Position numbers and translations under genes: made by a program
Shown here: one piece after another, positions 1-9,358 of the stretch
Layout of the letters: each line of letters begins with the position of its first letter
How positions within the stretch are numbered: the stretch's first letter is position 1
Assembly (NCBI GenBank): GCA_964390335.1
Contig: CAYMHU010000009.1
Location: 55,274 to 119,273 of the forward strand
DNA: 64,000 nucleotides
Source: Granulosicoccus sp964390335
Lineage (GTDB): Bacteria; Pseudomonadota; Gammaproteobacteria; Granulosicoccales; Granulosicoccaceae
Reading direction: 5' to 3'
Notes under the pieces: model-generated
Told to the model about the DNA's origin: nothing
The model's input: only the letters and a program-made list of their open reading frames with translations
The model's database searches: none

Positions 1-267
1 CTGGTTGGCCCTCGCCCGCACCCACTAAAGCTAGATGAAGATTTCAAGTACGTTATCCCTGCGCTTAACTCGCGTTACAGCGTAAAACCCGGCATCACGG
101 GTTGGGCGCAAATTTGCGGTTTTCGCGGCGAAACAAGTAAGGTGAGCGACATGGTTGCGCGTATCGAGCACGACCGGTACTACATTAAGAATTGGAGTCT
201 TTGGCTCGACATTAAAATACTGTTTAAAACTGCCTTTAAAGGCTGGACGCATAAGAACGCATACTAG
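1..267 (+). CDS. Bacterial sugar transferase (WcaJ/GumD-like), C-terminal end, partial
   Basis: The window opens inside this gene; frame 1 reads 88 codons to a TAG at 265-267. The residues include LVGPRPHP, then VKPGITGWAQICGFRG and a closing segment with WSLWLDIKIL, which is the conserved C-terminal core of polyisoprenyl-phosphate hexose-1-phosphate transferases such as WcaJ and GumD. These inner-membrane enzymes load the first sugar phosphate onto undecaprenyl phosphate and so start exopolysaccharide repeat-unit synthesis. The following genes (WecG-type transferase, flippase, GT2 enzymes, polymerase) fit this role. The N-terminal membrane part lies outside the window, so the sugar specificity cannot be judged. 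Confidence 0.9.
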   Translation: MVGPRPHPLKLDEDFKYVIPALNSRYSVKPGITGWAQICGFRGETSKVSDMVARIEHDRYYIKNWSLWLDIKILFKTAFKGWTHKNAY

Positions 268-328
268 TAGCCGCCGGTTTTCCGGCACACTGCTACCCAT
301 CGCTTCCAGCAATAAAAAGCGGGAAAAC

Positions 329-358
329 AAACGGCTTCTGTAAGGAGCCGTTTTTTTT
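329..358 (+). terminator. Rho-independent terminator after sugar transferase
   Basis: AAACGGCT (329-336) pairs with AGCCGTTT (346-353) around a 9-nt loop and runs into an uninterrupted T tract. It lies 60 bp after the sugar transferase stop and before the WecG-type gene, so the latter probably has its own promoter or depends on read-through. Confidence 0.85.
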
Positions 359-417
359 CGGTTAACTAAAATTTCGTTTGACGATGTGCATCTTTGCAAT
401 GCACCAGAGAAATTCTT

Positions 418-1209
418 ATGGATGCGGCCAACACAACGCTGACCAAACGCAACCTTCTCGGCTTTTTCACCCATCCGGGAACCCTGTCCGAATACCTAGG
501 CTTCATAAAATCCAGTATCCAAAAACGCGAACCATGCACGATCCTTTATCATAACCTGCATTCCCTATACAGCTATTTCAGCTCTGAACAGCTGCGTGAG
601 CAATATGACGGGCATACTGTCTTAGTGGATGGGATGCCGGTTGTTTGGCTGTATAAGTTGGCCGGAGAGCCATTAACGCGCGACCATCGCATAACGTATG
701 TGGATTTCATCATGCCGATGATGGAAATGGCTCAACAAGAGGGTTGGAAGGTTTACCATTTGGGTCAAAGTGCCGATATCCAATCTAAAGCACTCGGTAT
801 TATTCGTGAACGGGTTCCGGGTATCCAAATTGACGGGCATGATGGTTTTTTTGATCAGTCGCCTCAAAGTGCTGAAAGCTTAGAGATAATCAAACGCGTG
901 AATGATTTTGGAACTAATTTATTGCTGGTAGGATTCGGCGCGCCGCGACAAGAAGCCTGGCTGCATGCGCATCGCGATCAGCTATCTGCCGAAGCCGTAC
1001 TCACCTGCGGCGCGTGCATGGAATATGTAGCGGGAGCCGTCAAAACACCACCGCGCTGGATGGGCAAGTTAGGCCTGGAGTGGAGCTTTCGCTTACTGGA
1101 AAATCCCCGTCGATTTGCTTTTCGTTACTTTGTTGAACCGGTTTTACTGGCGTTGATGTTTCTGCGAAACATTATTCGTGCGCGCGGATTAGGAAAGTCA
1201 GTCGACTGA
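418..1209 (+). CDS. WecG/TagA/CpsF family glycosyltransferase
   Basis: A 263-residue GT26-family transferase. Family marks are the early NLHSLYSY segment, DGMPVVW, YHLGQ, the signature GFGAPRQEAWL, and the C-terminal block LGLEWSFRLLENPRR. In characterised members (WecG, TagA) the enzyme adds a sugar, often N-acetylmannosamine or its uronate, to a lipid-linked primer on the cytoplasmic face of the membrane. I chose ATG 418 because AGAGA lies about 7 nt upstream; an in-frame TTG at 394 would add eight residues but has no good ribosome site. The stop overlaps the start of the next gene (TGATG), so translation is probably coupled with the flippase. The donor sugar is not predictable. Confidence 0.88.
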   Translation: MDAANTTLTKRNLLGFFTHPGTLSEYLGFIKSSIQKREPCTILYHNLHSLYSYFSSEQLREQYDGHTVLVDGMPVVWLYKLAGEPLTRDHRITYVDFIMPMMEMAQQEGWKVYHLGQSADIQSKALGIIRERVPGIQIDGHDGFFDQSPQSAESLEIIKRVNDFGTNLLLVGFGAPRQEAWLHAHRDQLSAEAVLTCGACMEYVAGAVKTPPRWMGKLGLEWSFRLLENPRRFAFRYFVEPVLLALMFLRNIIRARGLGKSVD

Positions 1210-2534
1210 TGACCACTCATGGTCCAGTGTCGGCGGAATCCCATAAGGGTCGTGCGCCAGCTCCTGTATCTGTATTTGCAAAACTGCAAAATATACTTTC
1301 GTCAAAATACGCGTTATCTGTTGGTGCACAAGCATTAGTCAGCGGCTTTCATTTCGGACTCAATTTTCTATTAATACGGCTCATCACGCCGTATGACTAC
1401 GGCATATTCGCCTATGCATTCGTACTGGCGTTATTTGCGTCCGCCATCAACAACGCCCTCATTTCCACACCATTAACGGTGTACACACCCGTTATAAAAA
1501 ATCTTGATGAACGGGCGCAACAAGAAGCCATGTTCAGTACGCTGAATTTGCTGTTGTTCTCACTATTAGTTGTGGCCGGTGGTCTGTATGCTATGACAAG
1601 CAACATTGCATTGGACATCGTGTTATCTGTCACGTTGTTCGTGGCAGTGTACTCGGCTCGTCAGTACAGTCGCAGCCTTGGGTATGCGCGTTTAAAACCA
1701 CTGGTAACCGCAACCGGCGACATCACGTACGTTGTGTCAGGAATCGTGCTTATTGCCATTGTGATGTTTAGCCAAGGTGACAACACCTCTGTTAGTCAAA
1801 TGTTGCTTTCACTGGCTGCCGCAAACCTTGTTGCGATGTTCATCGAACGCTGGCGTTTACACGGCTTAGATCGCAAATGGTTTACCTTTGCGGACGTTAA
1901 AAAATACGGCCACGTATGGTTGCAGTCCCGCTGGGCATTAGTTGGTGCGTTAACAACATTATTCTTAGCACAAGCACATGGCTTGATTATCACTTGGTTT
2001 AACGGACCCGGCACATTCGCACCGCTCGCTGCAGGCATGGTGTTGTTTGGTCCTGTCAGGGTTGCGTTACTAACATGGCAAAACATGGTGAAGCCTGAGC
2101 TGGCCATGGCACTATCGGATAATCAGGCACAAGCAGTGAAGAAACAAATCAGTAAAACGGTGGTGCTCATGGGCTCCGCGGTACTGGCTATGGGTGTAGT
2201 GCTGTGGTTTTTATGGCCTCACATACACGAACTTTTGTACGCCAAACAATACGCCGATCAACCGATGGGCTTAATCGTGTGTATGTGGTTTGCCATTACA
2301 CTGTTTGCCGCAATATACAATGCGCCCAGCGCTGCACTACAAGCCATGCGCGACTTTAAAGTGCTGGCAATGGCCAGCGTATACGGTGCAGTCATCAGCG
2401 GCATTTTGGTTACGCTATTCCTGTTTTATATCAACCCTGAATCCACGCTATTAGGCATCCTGGCCGCCGAGTGCTTCATGGCGGTTTATTTGACCATCGT
2501 TATGCTTAAACGACTCAATGAGGAAACTCAGTGA
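1209..2534 (+). CDS. Wzx-type polysaccharide flippase
   Basis: This 441-residue protein is almost wholly hydrophobic, with about twelve predicted membrane spans after a polar N-terminal tail of some 35 residues. The start region (SVGAQALVSGFHFGLNFLLIRL followed by TPYDYGIFAYAF) matches the usual opening of oligosaccharide flippases of the MOP superfamily. It would move the lipid-linked repeat unit across the inner membrane for polymerisation. It overlaps the upstream WecG-type gene by one base and the downstream GT2 gene by four (GTGA). No substrate can be named from sequence. Confidence 0.82.
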   Translation: MTTHGPVSAESHKGRAPAPVSVFAKLQNILSSKYALSVGAQALVSGFHFGLNFLLIRLITPYDYGIFAYAFVLALFASAINNALISTPLTVYTPVIKNLDERAQQEAMFSTLNLLLFSLLVVAGGLYAMTSNIALDIVLSVTLFVAVYSARQYSRSLGYARLKPLVTATGDITYVVSGIVLIAIVMFSQGDNTSVSQMLLSLAAANLVAMFIERWRLHGLDRKWFTFADVKKYGHVWLQSRWALVGALTTLFLAQAHGLIITWFNGPGTFAPLAAGMVLFGPVRVALLTWQNMVKPELAMALSDNQAQAVKKQISKTVVLMGSAVLAMGVVLWFLWPHIHELLYAKQYADQPMGLIVCMWFAITLFAAIYNAPSAALQAMRDFKVLAMASVYGAVISGILVTLFLFYINPESTLLGILAAECFMAVYLTIVMLKRLNEETQ

Positions 2535-3442
2535 GTACGGTTCTGTGCGTTTGTACTTATCGCAGACCTGACAGTCTGCGAGAACTGCTACTTGCCCTCC
2601 CCGATTTAGAACAATCGCATGACCTTCGCGTGGTTGTTGCAGACAATGATGCAGCGGGCGAAGGTGCAGCTGTGTGCAATGACTTGCCTGAGAACTATCC
2701 GTTCCCTGTGTACTCGCTGATTGAATCAACCCCGGGCATTTCGTTTGCTCGCAATGCCGTGGTGAACAAGGCGCTAACATTAGAGCCGGCACTACTGGCT
2801 TTTCTTGATGATGATGAAACACCGGAGCCCAATTGGCTTGCCGAACTGAAACGTGTGCAAGGTGAACAAGATGCGGATGCTGTTGGGGGCCCAACCTTGT
2901 CTGTGTTCCCAGCCGGTACAGCCGAACATATTATGTCTAACCCTTATTATGGAGCGGATATGGGTATCGCCGATGGCGAGTCGTGCACTTTACAGGCAGC
3001 CGGTAATTTCTTAATTAAAGCCGACACAATCAAGCTGCTGGAACCCGTTTTTTTTCCACCTGAATTCGCCCACTCCGGTGGCGAGGATCTGGCATTTTTC
3101 GCACAGCTTGCAAAACTGGGGACCCGAATGCATTGGGCAGCTAACGCCATCGTGCATGAGCCAGTACCTTCGAGCCGACTTAACCCAGACTGGATAAAAC
3201 AGCGAGTTATTAACATTGCCAACTCTCGTGTCAGAGTGATGCAAATCCTTGAACCTGGCTTGATACCAAAGCTGATCCGAGGCTTAAAAACGTCCGCTTT
3301 GTTCTGCCAGTCCACACTTTTCTCAATTATTTCGATTGTGGTGCCAAGCTGGCGTAAAGAGGCACAGATGCTGCGTTGGAAGTTTTGGGGGAAATTTACC
3401 GCTCACCTGCGCAAAGTTAACGTGCGCGGCGAGGGACACTGA
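2531..3442 (+). CDS. Glycosyltransferase family 2
   Basis: A 303-residue GT-A fold transferase starting at GTG 2531, which overlaps the flippase stop as GTGA. The N-terminus (VLCVCTYRRPDSL) is the nucleotide-sugar binding strand of GT2 enzymes. LAFLDDDETP carries the DXD-type metal site and SGGEDLAFF gives the later acidic ED motif with the probable catalytic base. It should add one sugar to the growing lipid-linked repeat unit in the cytoplasm. The C-terminal 60 residues are basic and amphipathic, suggesting membrane association. Sugar specificity is unknown. Confidence 0.87.
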   Translation: MSTVLCVCTYRRPDSLRELLLALPDLEQSHDLRVVVADNDAAGEGAAVCNDLPENYPFPVYSLIESTPGISFARNAVVNKALTLEPALLAFLDDDETPEPNWLAELKRVQGEQDADAVGGPTLSVFPAGTAEHIMSNPYYGADMGIADGESCTLQAAGNFLIKADTIKLLEPVFFPPEFAHSGGEDLAFFAQLAKLGTRMHWAANAIVHEPVPSSRLNPDWIKQRVINIANSRVRVMQILEPGLIPKLIRGLKTSALFCQSTLFSIISIVVPSWRKEAQMLRWKFWGKFTAHLRKVNVRGEGH

Positions 3443-4404
3443 TGCCAGATACACCACGATATTCAATCGTTATTCCAACGTATAACCGCGCGGATTCGGT
3501 AGAGCACACCCTGCAAAGCTGTTTCGCACAAACCCTGAATGACTTTGAAATCGTGATCGTGGATGATGGCTCCAGCGATGGTACGCTCGACGTATTGAAC
3601 AGCATCAACGACGACCGGCTGGTGGTTGTATCCCAAGCCAATGCAGGACCCGCTGCCGCCCGTAATCATGGAATGCGTTTAGCCAAAGGACAATACATTG
3701 CATTTCTCGATTCGGACGATATCTGGTATCCCGAATTTTTACAGCAGGCCGACGATGCCTTGCAAACCAACCCCAATCAAGTTTGCTACGGACAAATCAT
3801 TGTTGATCGCGGTGTTGGCAAATACTGGGTGAAACCCGATCGCGGTATCGCACCTGATGAATCCATCTACGACTATCTGTATGCAGATGGCTACTTTATT
3901 CAAACCAGCACCATGGTAATACCTGCAGCGTTGCGTGACCAAGTCAGCTGGGATGAATCCGTGACATTCGGGGATAACGATCAGTTTGCGATTGATTGTT
4001 GGCGAACCAACACGCCATTTGTAATGCTGGAAGAACCCATGACCTTATACGCCGATGCGATGAGTCCAGACGCGTTATCGCAGCTACCGGTTTTTGATGG
4101 CACATCAGAGAAGTACACCAACTTTTTCAATTGGATGGAAAACCATCGCACTCATATGAGTGAAAAAGCCTGGAGTGGGTTTAGAGCGCGATTCGAAAGC
4201 GTTGCTATTGCGCGCACGGCACCGCTGCAAAGTTTTAAGCTGCTGCTAGCAGCAAGTAAAACGAACGCAATGAGCGCCAAAGGCATATGCCGCCAAATGA
4301 TCCAAAACTATGCGCCGCGTATGTACCGACGCCTGGTTGATTTCTATGTGCGATTTCGCGGGCTGCCGCTTAGCAGTATAAAAGACGGCAGCATCCAAAA
4401 CTGA
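3442..4404 (+). CDS. Glycosyltransferase family 2
   Basis: A 320-residue classical GT2 enzyme. YSIVIPTYNRADSVEHTL opens the fold, EIVIVDDGSSDGT is the nucleotide-binding loop, ANAGPAAARNHGM is the conserved helix, and AFLDSDDIWYPEFL carries the DXD metal site. It starts one base inside the preceding gene's stop and ends one base inside the polymerase start, so the run from 1209 to 5867 is almost certainly one mRNA. It is a second, distinct repeat-unit transferase; the two GT2 proteins share only the fold. Confidence 0.9.
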   Translation: MPDTPRYSIVIPTYNRADSVEHTLQSCFAQTLNDFEIVIVDDGSSDGTLDVLNSINDDRLVVVSQANAGPAAARNHGMRLAKGQYIAFLDSDDIWYPEFLQQADDALQTNPNQVCYGQIIVDRGVGKYWVKPDRGIAPDESIYDYLYADGYFIQTSTMVIPAALRDQVSWDESVTFGDNDQFAIDCWRTNTPFVMLEEPMTLYADAMSPDALSQLPVFDGTSEKYTNFFNWMENHRTHMSEKAWSGFRARFESVAIARTAPLQSFKLLLAASKTNAMSAKGICRQMIQNYAPRMYRRLVDFYVRFRGLPLSSIKDGSIQN

Positions 4405-5867
4405 TGTCTCTCGCGACACACCATAACGCGAGCAAGCACTCCTTGCTGTCGATGATAGTGCTTGTACTCACATTGGTACAAGGCACCAGTACCACATTAA
4501 CGCTGGTTTACCACTACTCGCCTCCGCTGGAACCGCTTATCAGCATGTTGTGGGCCTCCACCTACATGCTTGCTTTAATCGGATTAATTGCAAATTTCGG
4601 CATTAACTGGATCACATGGCTTATCCGTTATCGGTTGCTTTTATCCGTGTTGCTCATCGGTACCGCGTTTTCTGCTGTGTGGTCTTATGATCTTGGTTTA
4701 ACGGTTGAACGAACCGTACACTTGTTTGGCAGCACGCTCATCGCATTCTATATTGGCTTCACTATTCCATTAACGCGAATCGTAAACGCAACGGCTCTGG
4801 TACTGGGACTACTTATGCTGTGCAGTGTTGGTGCCGCATTAGGCATGCCTGCCCTGGGTATCGAAAATTATGAAGGTCGCAATGTGTGGCGCGGCATCAT
4901 GACATCCAAAAACACATTGGGTTTCTGGTCCGCGATAACGATCCTTGCGTGCGCTGTAGCTTTTGGCAATACACAAACTGTTGGCAAAAAACTGTTGCTA
5001 TCAGCGGGGTTCATATTAGGCGTGATTGCTCTTGTCAACAGTGTATCAGCCACGTCGTTGCTGTCACTTATTGTCAGTGTATTGGTGATGGCATACCTCT
5101 ACGTTGCTTTTCGGTTTGATCTCGGTCTTATCTCGACACTGGTACTGGGCGTGTTCGCTGCAGGCCTTGTAGGACTCGCGTTTTATAACATCGATACCGC
5201 AGAGTTGATTGGCCGATCAGGCGATCTGACTGGGCGTGGCGATGTGTGGAATCAGGTTTGGCAGCTCATAATGGATAAACCCTTAACCGGGTACGGTTAC
5301 GGCACCATATGGTACCCAACTGAGGAATCCGTGTGGATTCAACAAGCACTGACTGACTTTTCGTGGAAAGTGTTCCATGCGCACAACGGCTTATTGCAAC
5401 TGGCTTCAGAGATCGGTATTCCGCTGACATTCATTGCGGTGATCATGATCATTCAACAACTCATTGAAATTGTGTATTGCCAATACCAACGCCAACAAGC
5501 CGGCGTACTGTTTGTGTTGGGTTTTACGGTCGCACTGCTGGTCAGTAATTACTCCGAAGCACGCCTGGTTGTTAACCGCGAATTGTATTGGATATTTTTT
5601 GTGGCCTTGCCCATTAGCATGTTGCAACAAGTGCACGTCATAGCGGCTGGCGCAAAATTCAATCCTATGCCGGCACCATTGCATAAACGCACACGCGGCA
5701 AAATTCAGTCTAACGCCAGCGATCGCGAGTACCGACGTAAACTGAAACGCCGCCTCAATGATCGACTACAACTGCACGATGGTGGCAAACAGCAGCCCGA
5801 TAATATTGTGTCAACCCAGGCAAAACTAGCCAAGCCAAACGATCAACAAAAGAAAACTGGTTCATGA
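4404..5867 (+). CDS. O-antigen ligase/polymerase family (Wzy-like) membrane protein
   Basis: A 487-residue polytopic protein with about ten hydrophobic spans, a periplasmic loop near residues 280-330 that contains SGDLTGRGDVWNQ, GYGYGT and the HAHNGLLQLASEIG block, and a strongly basic tail of about 60 residues. The H-x-HN-x-x-L motif in that loop is typical of the Wzy_C/RfaL superfamily, which joins polysaccharide repeats or ligates them to an acceptor on the periplasmic side. Beside a Wzx flippase and with no lipid A core genes nearby, polymerase (Wzy) is more likely than ligase (WaaL). The long lysine/arginine-rich cytoplasmic tail is unusual. Confidence 0.8.
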   Translation: MSLATHHNASKHSLLSMIVLVLTLVQGTSTTLTLVYHYSPPLEPLISMLWASTYMLALIGLIANFGINWITWLIRYRLLLSVLLIGTAFSAVWSYDLGLTVERTVHLFGSTLIAFYIGFTIPLTRIVNATALVLGLLMLCSVGAALGMPALGIENYEGRNVWRGIMTSKNTLGFWSAITILACAVAFGNTQTVGKKLLLSAGFILGVIALVNSVSATSLLSLIVSVLVMAYLYVAFRFDLGLISTLVLGVFAAGLVGLAFYNIDTAELIGRSGDLTGRGDVWNQVWQLIMDKPLTGYGYGTIWYPTEESVWIQQALTDFSWKVFHAHNGLLQLASEIGIPLTFIAVIMIIQQLIEIVYCQYQRQQAGVLFVLGFTVALLVSNYSEARLVVNRELYWIFFVALPISMLQQVHVIAAGAKFNPMPAPLHKRTRGKIQSNASDREYRRKLKRRLNDRLQLHDGGKQQPDNIVSTQAKLAKPNDQQKKTGS

Positions 5868-5877
5868 GGAATTCAAC

Positions 5878-6888
5878 GTGAGTAAATCCATTTTAGTAAC
5901 AGGTGGCGCCGGTTTTATCGGGTCTCACATGGCACGTCAATTACACGATCAAGGATATAAAGTGGTTGTGTATGACAACTTGGGGCGCGGTAACGCAGAT
6001 GCCGCGCTTGATTGCGAATTGGTTGTTGGGGACATTGCCAATTCCGCGCAACTAACGCCTGTCTTTGAACAGCATCAATTCGATGCGGTAATGCATTTCG
6101 CGGCCTATGCCTATGTTGGAGAATCTGTTGATCATCCTGATATGTATTATCGAAACAACGTGTTTGGCACCATTAATTTAATCGATACCATGCGTCAATT
6201 CGATGTAAACAAACTGGTGTTCTCGTCTACTTGCGCAACATACGGAATTCCTCAAGCATTGCCTATCACAGAGGCAACACCCCAGAATCCAATCAACCCG
6301 TATGGCCAGTCCAAACTGATGGTTGAGAAAATTCTGAAAGATTACGGTCATGCATACGGTTTTCGAAGTATTGCATTGAGATACTTCAACGCTGCAGGCT
6401 GCGCTGAAGATGGCTCCTTAGGTGAGCGCCACGACCCGGAAACACATTTGCTACCGCTTATATTGTTTGAAGCATTACGCATACAAGCTGGTGGCAATCC
6501 TGCTGATAGTAAGCTGCGGGTATTTGGCAGCGATTTCGATACACGCGATGGCACCTGCATTCGCGACTACATTCATGTGAACGACTTGTGCTCTGCTCAT
6601 ACTGCAGCATTTGAACGCATGAGTGAGCACCCAGAGCTTGGCGCGGAACAGTTTAATCTGGGCACCAATAAAGGCTACACCGTGCTTGAAGTCATAGACG
6701 CATGCCGGGCAATTACCGGTGTGGATATTCAATACAAAATGGTTGATCGTCGCGATGGTGATCCACCCGAATTAGTGGCTGATGCCAGCGCGGCAATGTC
6801 CAAATTAAACTGGACACCTGCGTTTCCAGAGATAGAGCAAAGTTTGCAACATGCATGGGATTGGTTTAGCAAGCATCCCCCGTCATAA
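5878..6888 (+). CDS. galE: UDP-glucose 4-epimerase
   Basis: A 336-residue extended short-chain dehydrogenase. The Rossmann motif GGAGFIGSH lies at residues 9-17, the FSST active-site strand at 115-118 and the catalytic Y142xxxK146 in NPYGQSK. The C-terminal half has the family blocks RYFNAAG and RDYIHVNDL. It interconverts UDP-glucose and UDP-galactose with tightly bound NAD and would supply UDP-galactose for the polymer made by the preceding genes. It starts at GTG 5878, with GAGGA just upstream, 10 bp after the polymerase. Length is normal for GalE. Confidence 0.93.
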   Translation: MSKSILVTGGAGFIGSHMARQLHDQGYKVVVYDNLGRGNADAALDCELVVGDIANSAQLTPVFEQHQFDAVMHFAAYAYVGESVDHPDMYYRNNVFGTINLIDTMRQFDVNKLVFSSTCATYGIPQALPITEATPQNPINPYGQSKLMVEKILKDYGHAYGFRSIALRYFNAAGCAEDGSLGERHDPETHLLPLILFEALRIQAGGNPADSKLRVFGSDFDTRDGTCIRDYIHVNDLCSAHTAAFERMSEHPELGAEQFNLGTNKGYTVLEVIDACRAITGVDIQYKMVDRRDGDPPELVADASAAMSKLNWTPAFPEIEQSLQHAWDWFSKHPPS

Positions 6889-6952
6889 CAACTAGACGAC
6901 TCGTAATCCAGTTTGGGCGAACCAAACAATAAATTCGCGCACAATAAGCCGT

Positions 6953-7834
6953 ATGAAACATACGAATAGACTCACTCCACTACGTGCAGCTGTAGCCGTA
7001 ATTACCACACTGTGTGTAACTACGCTGGCTCCCTTGCAGGTAGCTGCTGCACCTAAAACGCTTGATGATGCATGTTGGGTTGAAAGCTTTCGCGACGACT
7101 TTAATTCAATAGACTATTGGGATGCAGAGACGCAAACCGGCCAGTGGCGAACCCAGTATATCTGGGACCGCGACACTATCATCAACAACGAGCTGCAGTA
7201 CTACATCGATCCAAAAATACACGGCCTATCACCGTTTGCAATCAACGATGGTGTGCTTGAAATCACAGCACGCAAAACACCTGAAAAATTAAAAGCAAAA
7301 GTCAACAACGCCGCGTACGTATCGGGCGTACTCACCTCCGAAAAAGGGTTTTCTCAAAAGCACGGCCGGTTTGAAGTCTATGCAAAAGTGCCGCGAGGAC
7401 GCGGATTGTGGTCGGCGTTTTGGTTATTGCCGAGTTTTGATCGTTGGCCTGAGGGTGTTGCAGTGCTTCCCGAAATTGATGTCATGGAACATATCGGGCA
7501 TGAACTCAGAACATTCCATACCACGCTGCATACCAATCAAAATGGCACCCTCGAATCCTTCCCGTATGACCATACTGTTCGGCAGGTGTTGTCAGACAAA
7601 TTCCATCTGTACAGTGTTGTGTGGACAGAATCCAGCGTGGATTGGTATCTGGATAAACGTTGGGTGGCATCCCATCCGACACCACGCGACTTCACGCGAC
7701 CAGTTCATTTTTTATTGAATTTAGCCGTCGGTGGTTCATGGCCTGGTAATCCAGATGCAAGAACCCGGTTCCCCGCAACATTCAGTATCGATTATGTGCG
7801 CGCGCTTAGCGATAGCGGCAAATGCAGCCGCTAG
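6953..7834 (+). CDS. Secreted GH16 endo-glycanase
   Basis: A 293-residue glycoside hydrolase family 16 enzyme. Residues 1-33 form a Sec signal peptide ending AAA-PKT. The catalytic signature is PEIDVMEHIG with E174 as predicted nucleophile, D176, and E179 as acid/base; the spacing is that of beta-bulge GH16 members such as bacterial laminarinases and ExoK. Flanking blocks (NNELQYYID, HGRFEVYAKVPRGRGLWSAFWLLP, HFLLNLAVGG) are typical of the family. Placed directly after galE in the export cluster, it may trim or release the polymer made here, as ExoK does for succinoglycan; it could also be a catabolic beta-glucanase. Confidence 0.9.
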   Translation: MKHTNRLTPLRAAVAVITTLCVTTLAPLQVAAAPKTLDDACWVESFRDDFNSIDYWDAETQTGQWRTQYIWDRDTIINNELQYYIDPKIHGLSPFAINDGVLEITARKTPEKLKAKVNNAAYVSGVLTSEKGFSQKHGRFEVYAKVPRGRGLWSAFWLLPSFDRWPEGVAVLPEIDVMEHIGHELRTFHTTLHTNQNGTLESFPYDHTVRQVLSDKFHLYSVVWTESSVDWYLDKRWVASHPTPRDFTRPVHFLLNLAVGGSWPGNPDARTRFPATFSIDYVRALSDSGKCSR

Positions 7835-7869
7835 CGCGCTTCCTGCGTTAGTGGTTAGTTCGGCCCGTG

Positions 7870-8541
7870 TTACAAATTACAGGGCCGGTTAGCGTGAGCG
7901 ATTGCAGCGGCTGCCAAATCTGGCGATATGTCAGATAAGGATTCCATGGTCAACGATTCATCATTAGTAATCGAAAAATCGATAAGCTCACCTTCAAACA
8001 TGGTTAGGCTCAAGTGACCTAGATTACAGCCTGCACCAGATGCCACATTAACCAAGATAGGATTTGGAATTCGGGCCGAGTGTCGATCAGTTACATCTTT
8101 CATGACATTACGACAGGTTCGTTTTTTCGTTTTCTTCGATGTCGTACACTGCACTTCCGGAACGCGATCAACCACAACACTGTGCTGCATGGATTGCAGT
8201 ACATGCTCACCATATTTCATTTGAAATATCTTAGTGCCGGTTTGTTCAAACGCATTGACCGAATAGCCATCTACGTCTTTTCTGCCTAGAAATGGCATTG
8301 TGAGACTAAAACAATTACCGCCGAAACCAGCCGAATTCTTCGGGCACCTGAAGCGCAGACTCGTCGATTTGACGGTGGGATAACGGTTCGCGGTATACAG
8401 TTTTATATCGTAGGTCATGACCACCGTATTGCGCTTGCCGTCATCACCAATATCATCTGCACTATTAACGGATTTACCGGTAGCGCAACCTGCGCTAAGT
8501 AAAATTAACAATAACGAGGTCAGCTTTCGTGTGTGTTTCAT
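7870..8541 (-). CDS. Hypothetical lipoprotein
   Basis: I start at ATG 8541 because AAAGGA lies just upstream; a longer frame from 8574 would push the signal peptide inward. The protein has 223 residues. The N-terminus is a lipoprotein signal with the lipobox LLSAGC. The mature part has several cysteines (for example near RFRCP, FGGNC, VQCTT, RTCRN, GAGCN, RPCNL) that may form disulfides in the periplasm. I do not recognise a family. It lies 52 bp downstream of the LtaS-like membrane gene on the same strand and converges with the GH16 gene. Confidence 0.72.
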   Translation of the reverse strand: MKHTRKLTSLLLILLSAGCATGKSVNSADDIGDDGKRNTVVMTYDIKLYTANRYPTVKSTSLRFRCPKNSAGFGGNCFSLTMPFLGRKDVDGYSVNAFEQTGTKIFQMKYGEHVLQSMQHSVVVDRVPEVQCTTSKKTKKRTCRNVMKDVTDRHSARIPNPILVNVASGAGCNLGHLSLTMFEGELIDFSITNDESLTMESLSDISPDLAAAAIAHANRPCNL

Positions 8542-8593
8542 ATACGTCCTTTCTATGATATCTGCACGTAACACCCAATACAGTGTTACGCTG

Positions 8594-9358
8594 TTACAAG
8601 TAACGTTTCACCAACTCCAGCAGCTCATTAACCTTACCACCAGCCAGTTCAGCCAATGGAGACACAAGCGAATGCAATGACTTATAACCTGTGTTCAACG
8701 CTACTTCGTTGAGAATGGTTTCAGTTGAAATTAGATGAGTAGTGGGCGACAGCGGTGGTTTTGTAAAGTCGATGCCTGAATAGATTGCCAATCCACCCAA
8801 CAGCACGCCAACAATAATTAGGAACGGCGTGGACACTCGAGATAATCTGAACTTGAGCATTCGGCCTACTTCGAGTCTGGCTTGATACGCAATAATAATC
8901 AGAATTACAAGAATCAAACCAATCACAGCCGGAATCATGTAAGCCGACCACAAGCCTGCAATGGTTTCGATAGGATCTTCAATTGACATCAATGTATGAA
9001 TGTCGGGCCTGACGCCTTGCTCAACCATAAAATACGGCGTGATTAATTCAGACACCAAAATAAAGATCATTCCAAGCATTAATAAAACTGCGACAAAAAA
9101 TTTGGCCAGTCCTCTGGAAAATTTGAACATGCCGAAAATACCACCCAACAGCAACACGGGCAGCAACAATACCGCGCACAACGCCAGGTCATAACGCAGA
9201 CCCATCAGGAATGCAGCAATGATGGTATTGGTTTCCAGAAACTCAGGAAATCGCCACAGCACGTACCCGGCTCTTGCCATAGTCAACAAGAACACAGCAA
9301 CAAATAGAAACAATGCCAAGTGTCTGAATAAGTGCGTGGCAGAAAGTGTGCTTTTCAT
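8594..9358 (-). CDS. Membrane protein resembling the N-terminal half of LtaS/MdoB-type sulfatase-fold enzymes
   Basis: A 254-residue protein with five or six membrane spans in the first 200 residues. The pattern of an early arginine-rich loop, GLRYDLALCAVLLLP, a later SELITPYFMVEQGVRPD and the closing TETILNEVALN resembles the membrane half of phosphoglycerol transferase/LTA-synthase-like proteins, where the last block leads into the extracellular alkaline-phosphatase-fold domain. Here the frame ends about 40 residues after that block and the catalytic domain is absent; the next gene is an unrelated lipoprotein. It is either a truncated gene or a stand-alone membrane module. Family placement is by pattern only. 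Confidence 0.5.
   Translation of the reverse strand: MKSTLSATHLFRHLALFLFVAVFLLTMARAGYVLWRFPEFLETNTIIAAFLMGLRYDLALCAVLLLPVLLLGGIFGMFKFSRGLAKFFVAVLLMLGMIFILVSELITPYFMVEQGVRPDIHTLMSIEDPIETIAGLWSAYMIPAVIGLILVILIIIAYQARLEVGRMLKFRLSRVSTPFLIIVGVLLGGLAIYSGIDFTKPPLSPTTHLISTETILNEVALNTGYKSLHSLVSPLAELAGGKVNELLELVKRYL

Noticed and set aside
7861..7887. CGGCCC/GGGCCG inverted repeat between GH16 and the lipoprotein as a terminator
   Set aside because: Loop of 15 nt and no T tract on either strand; may be chance.
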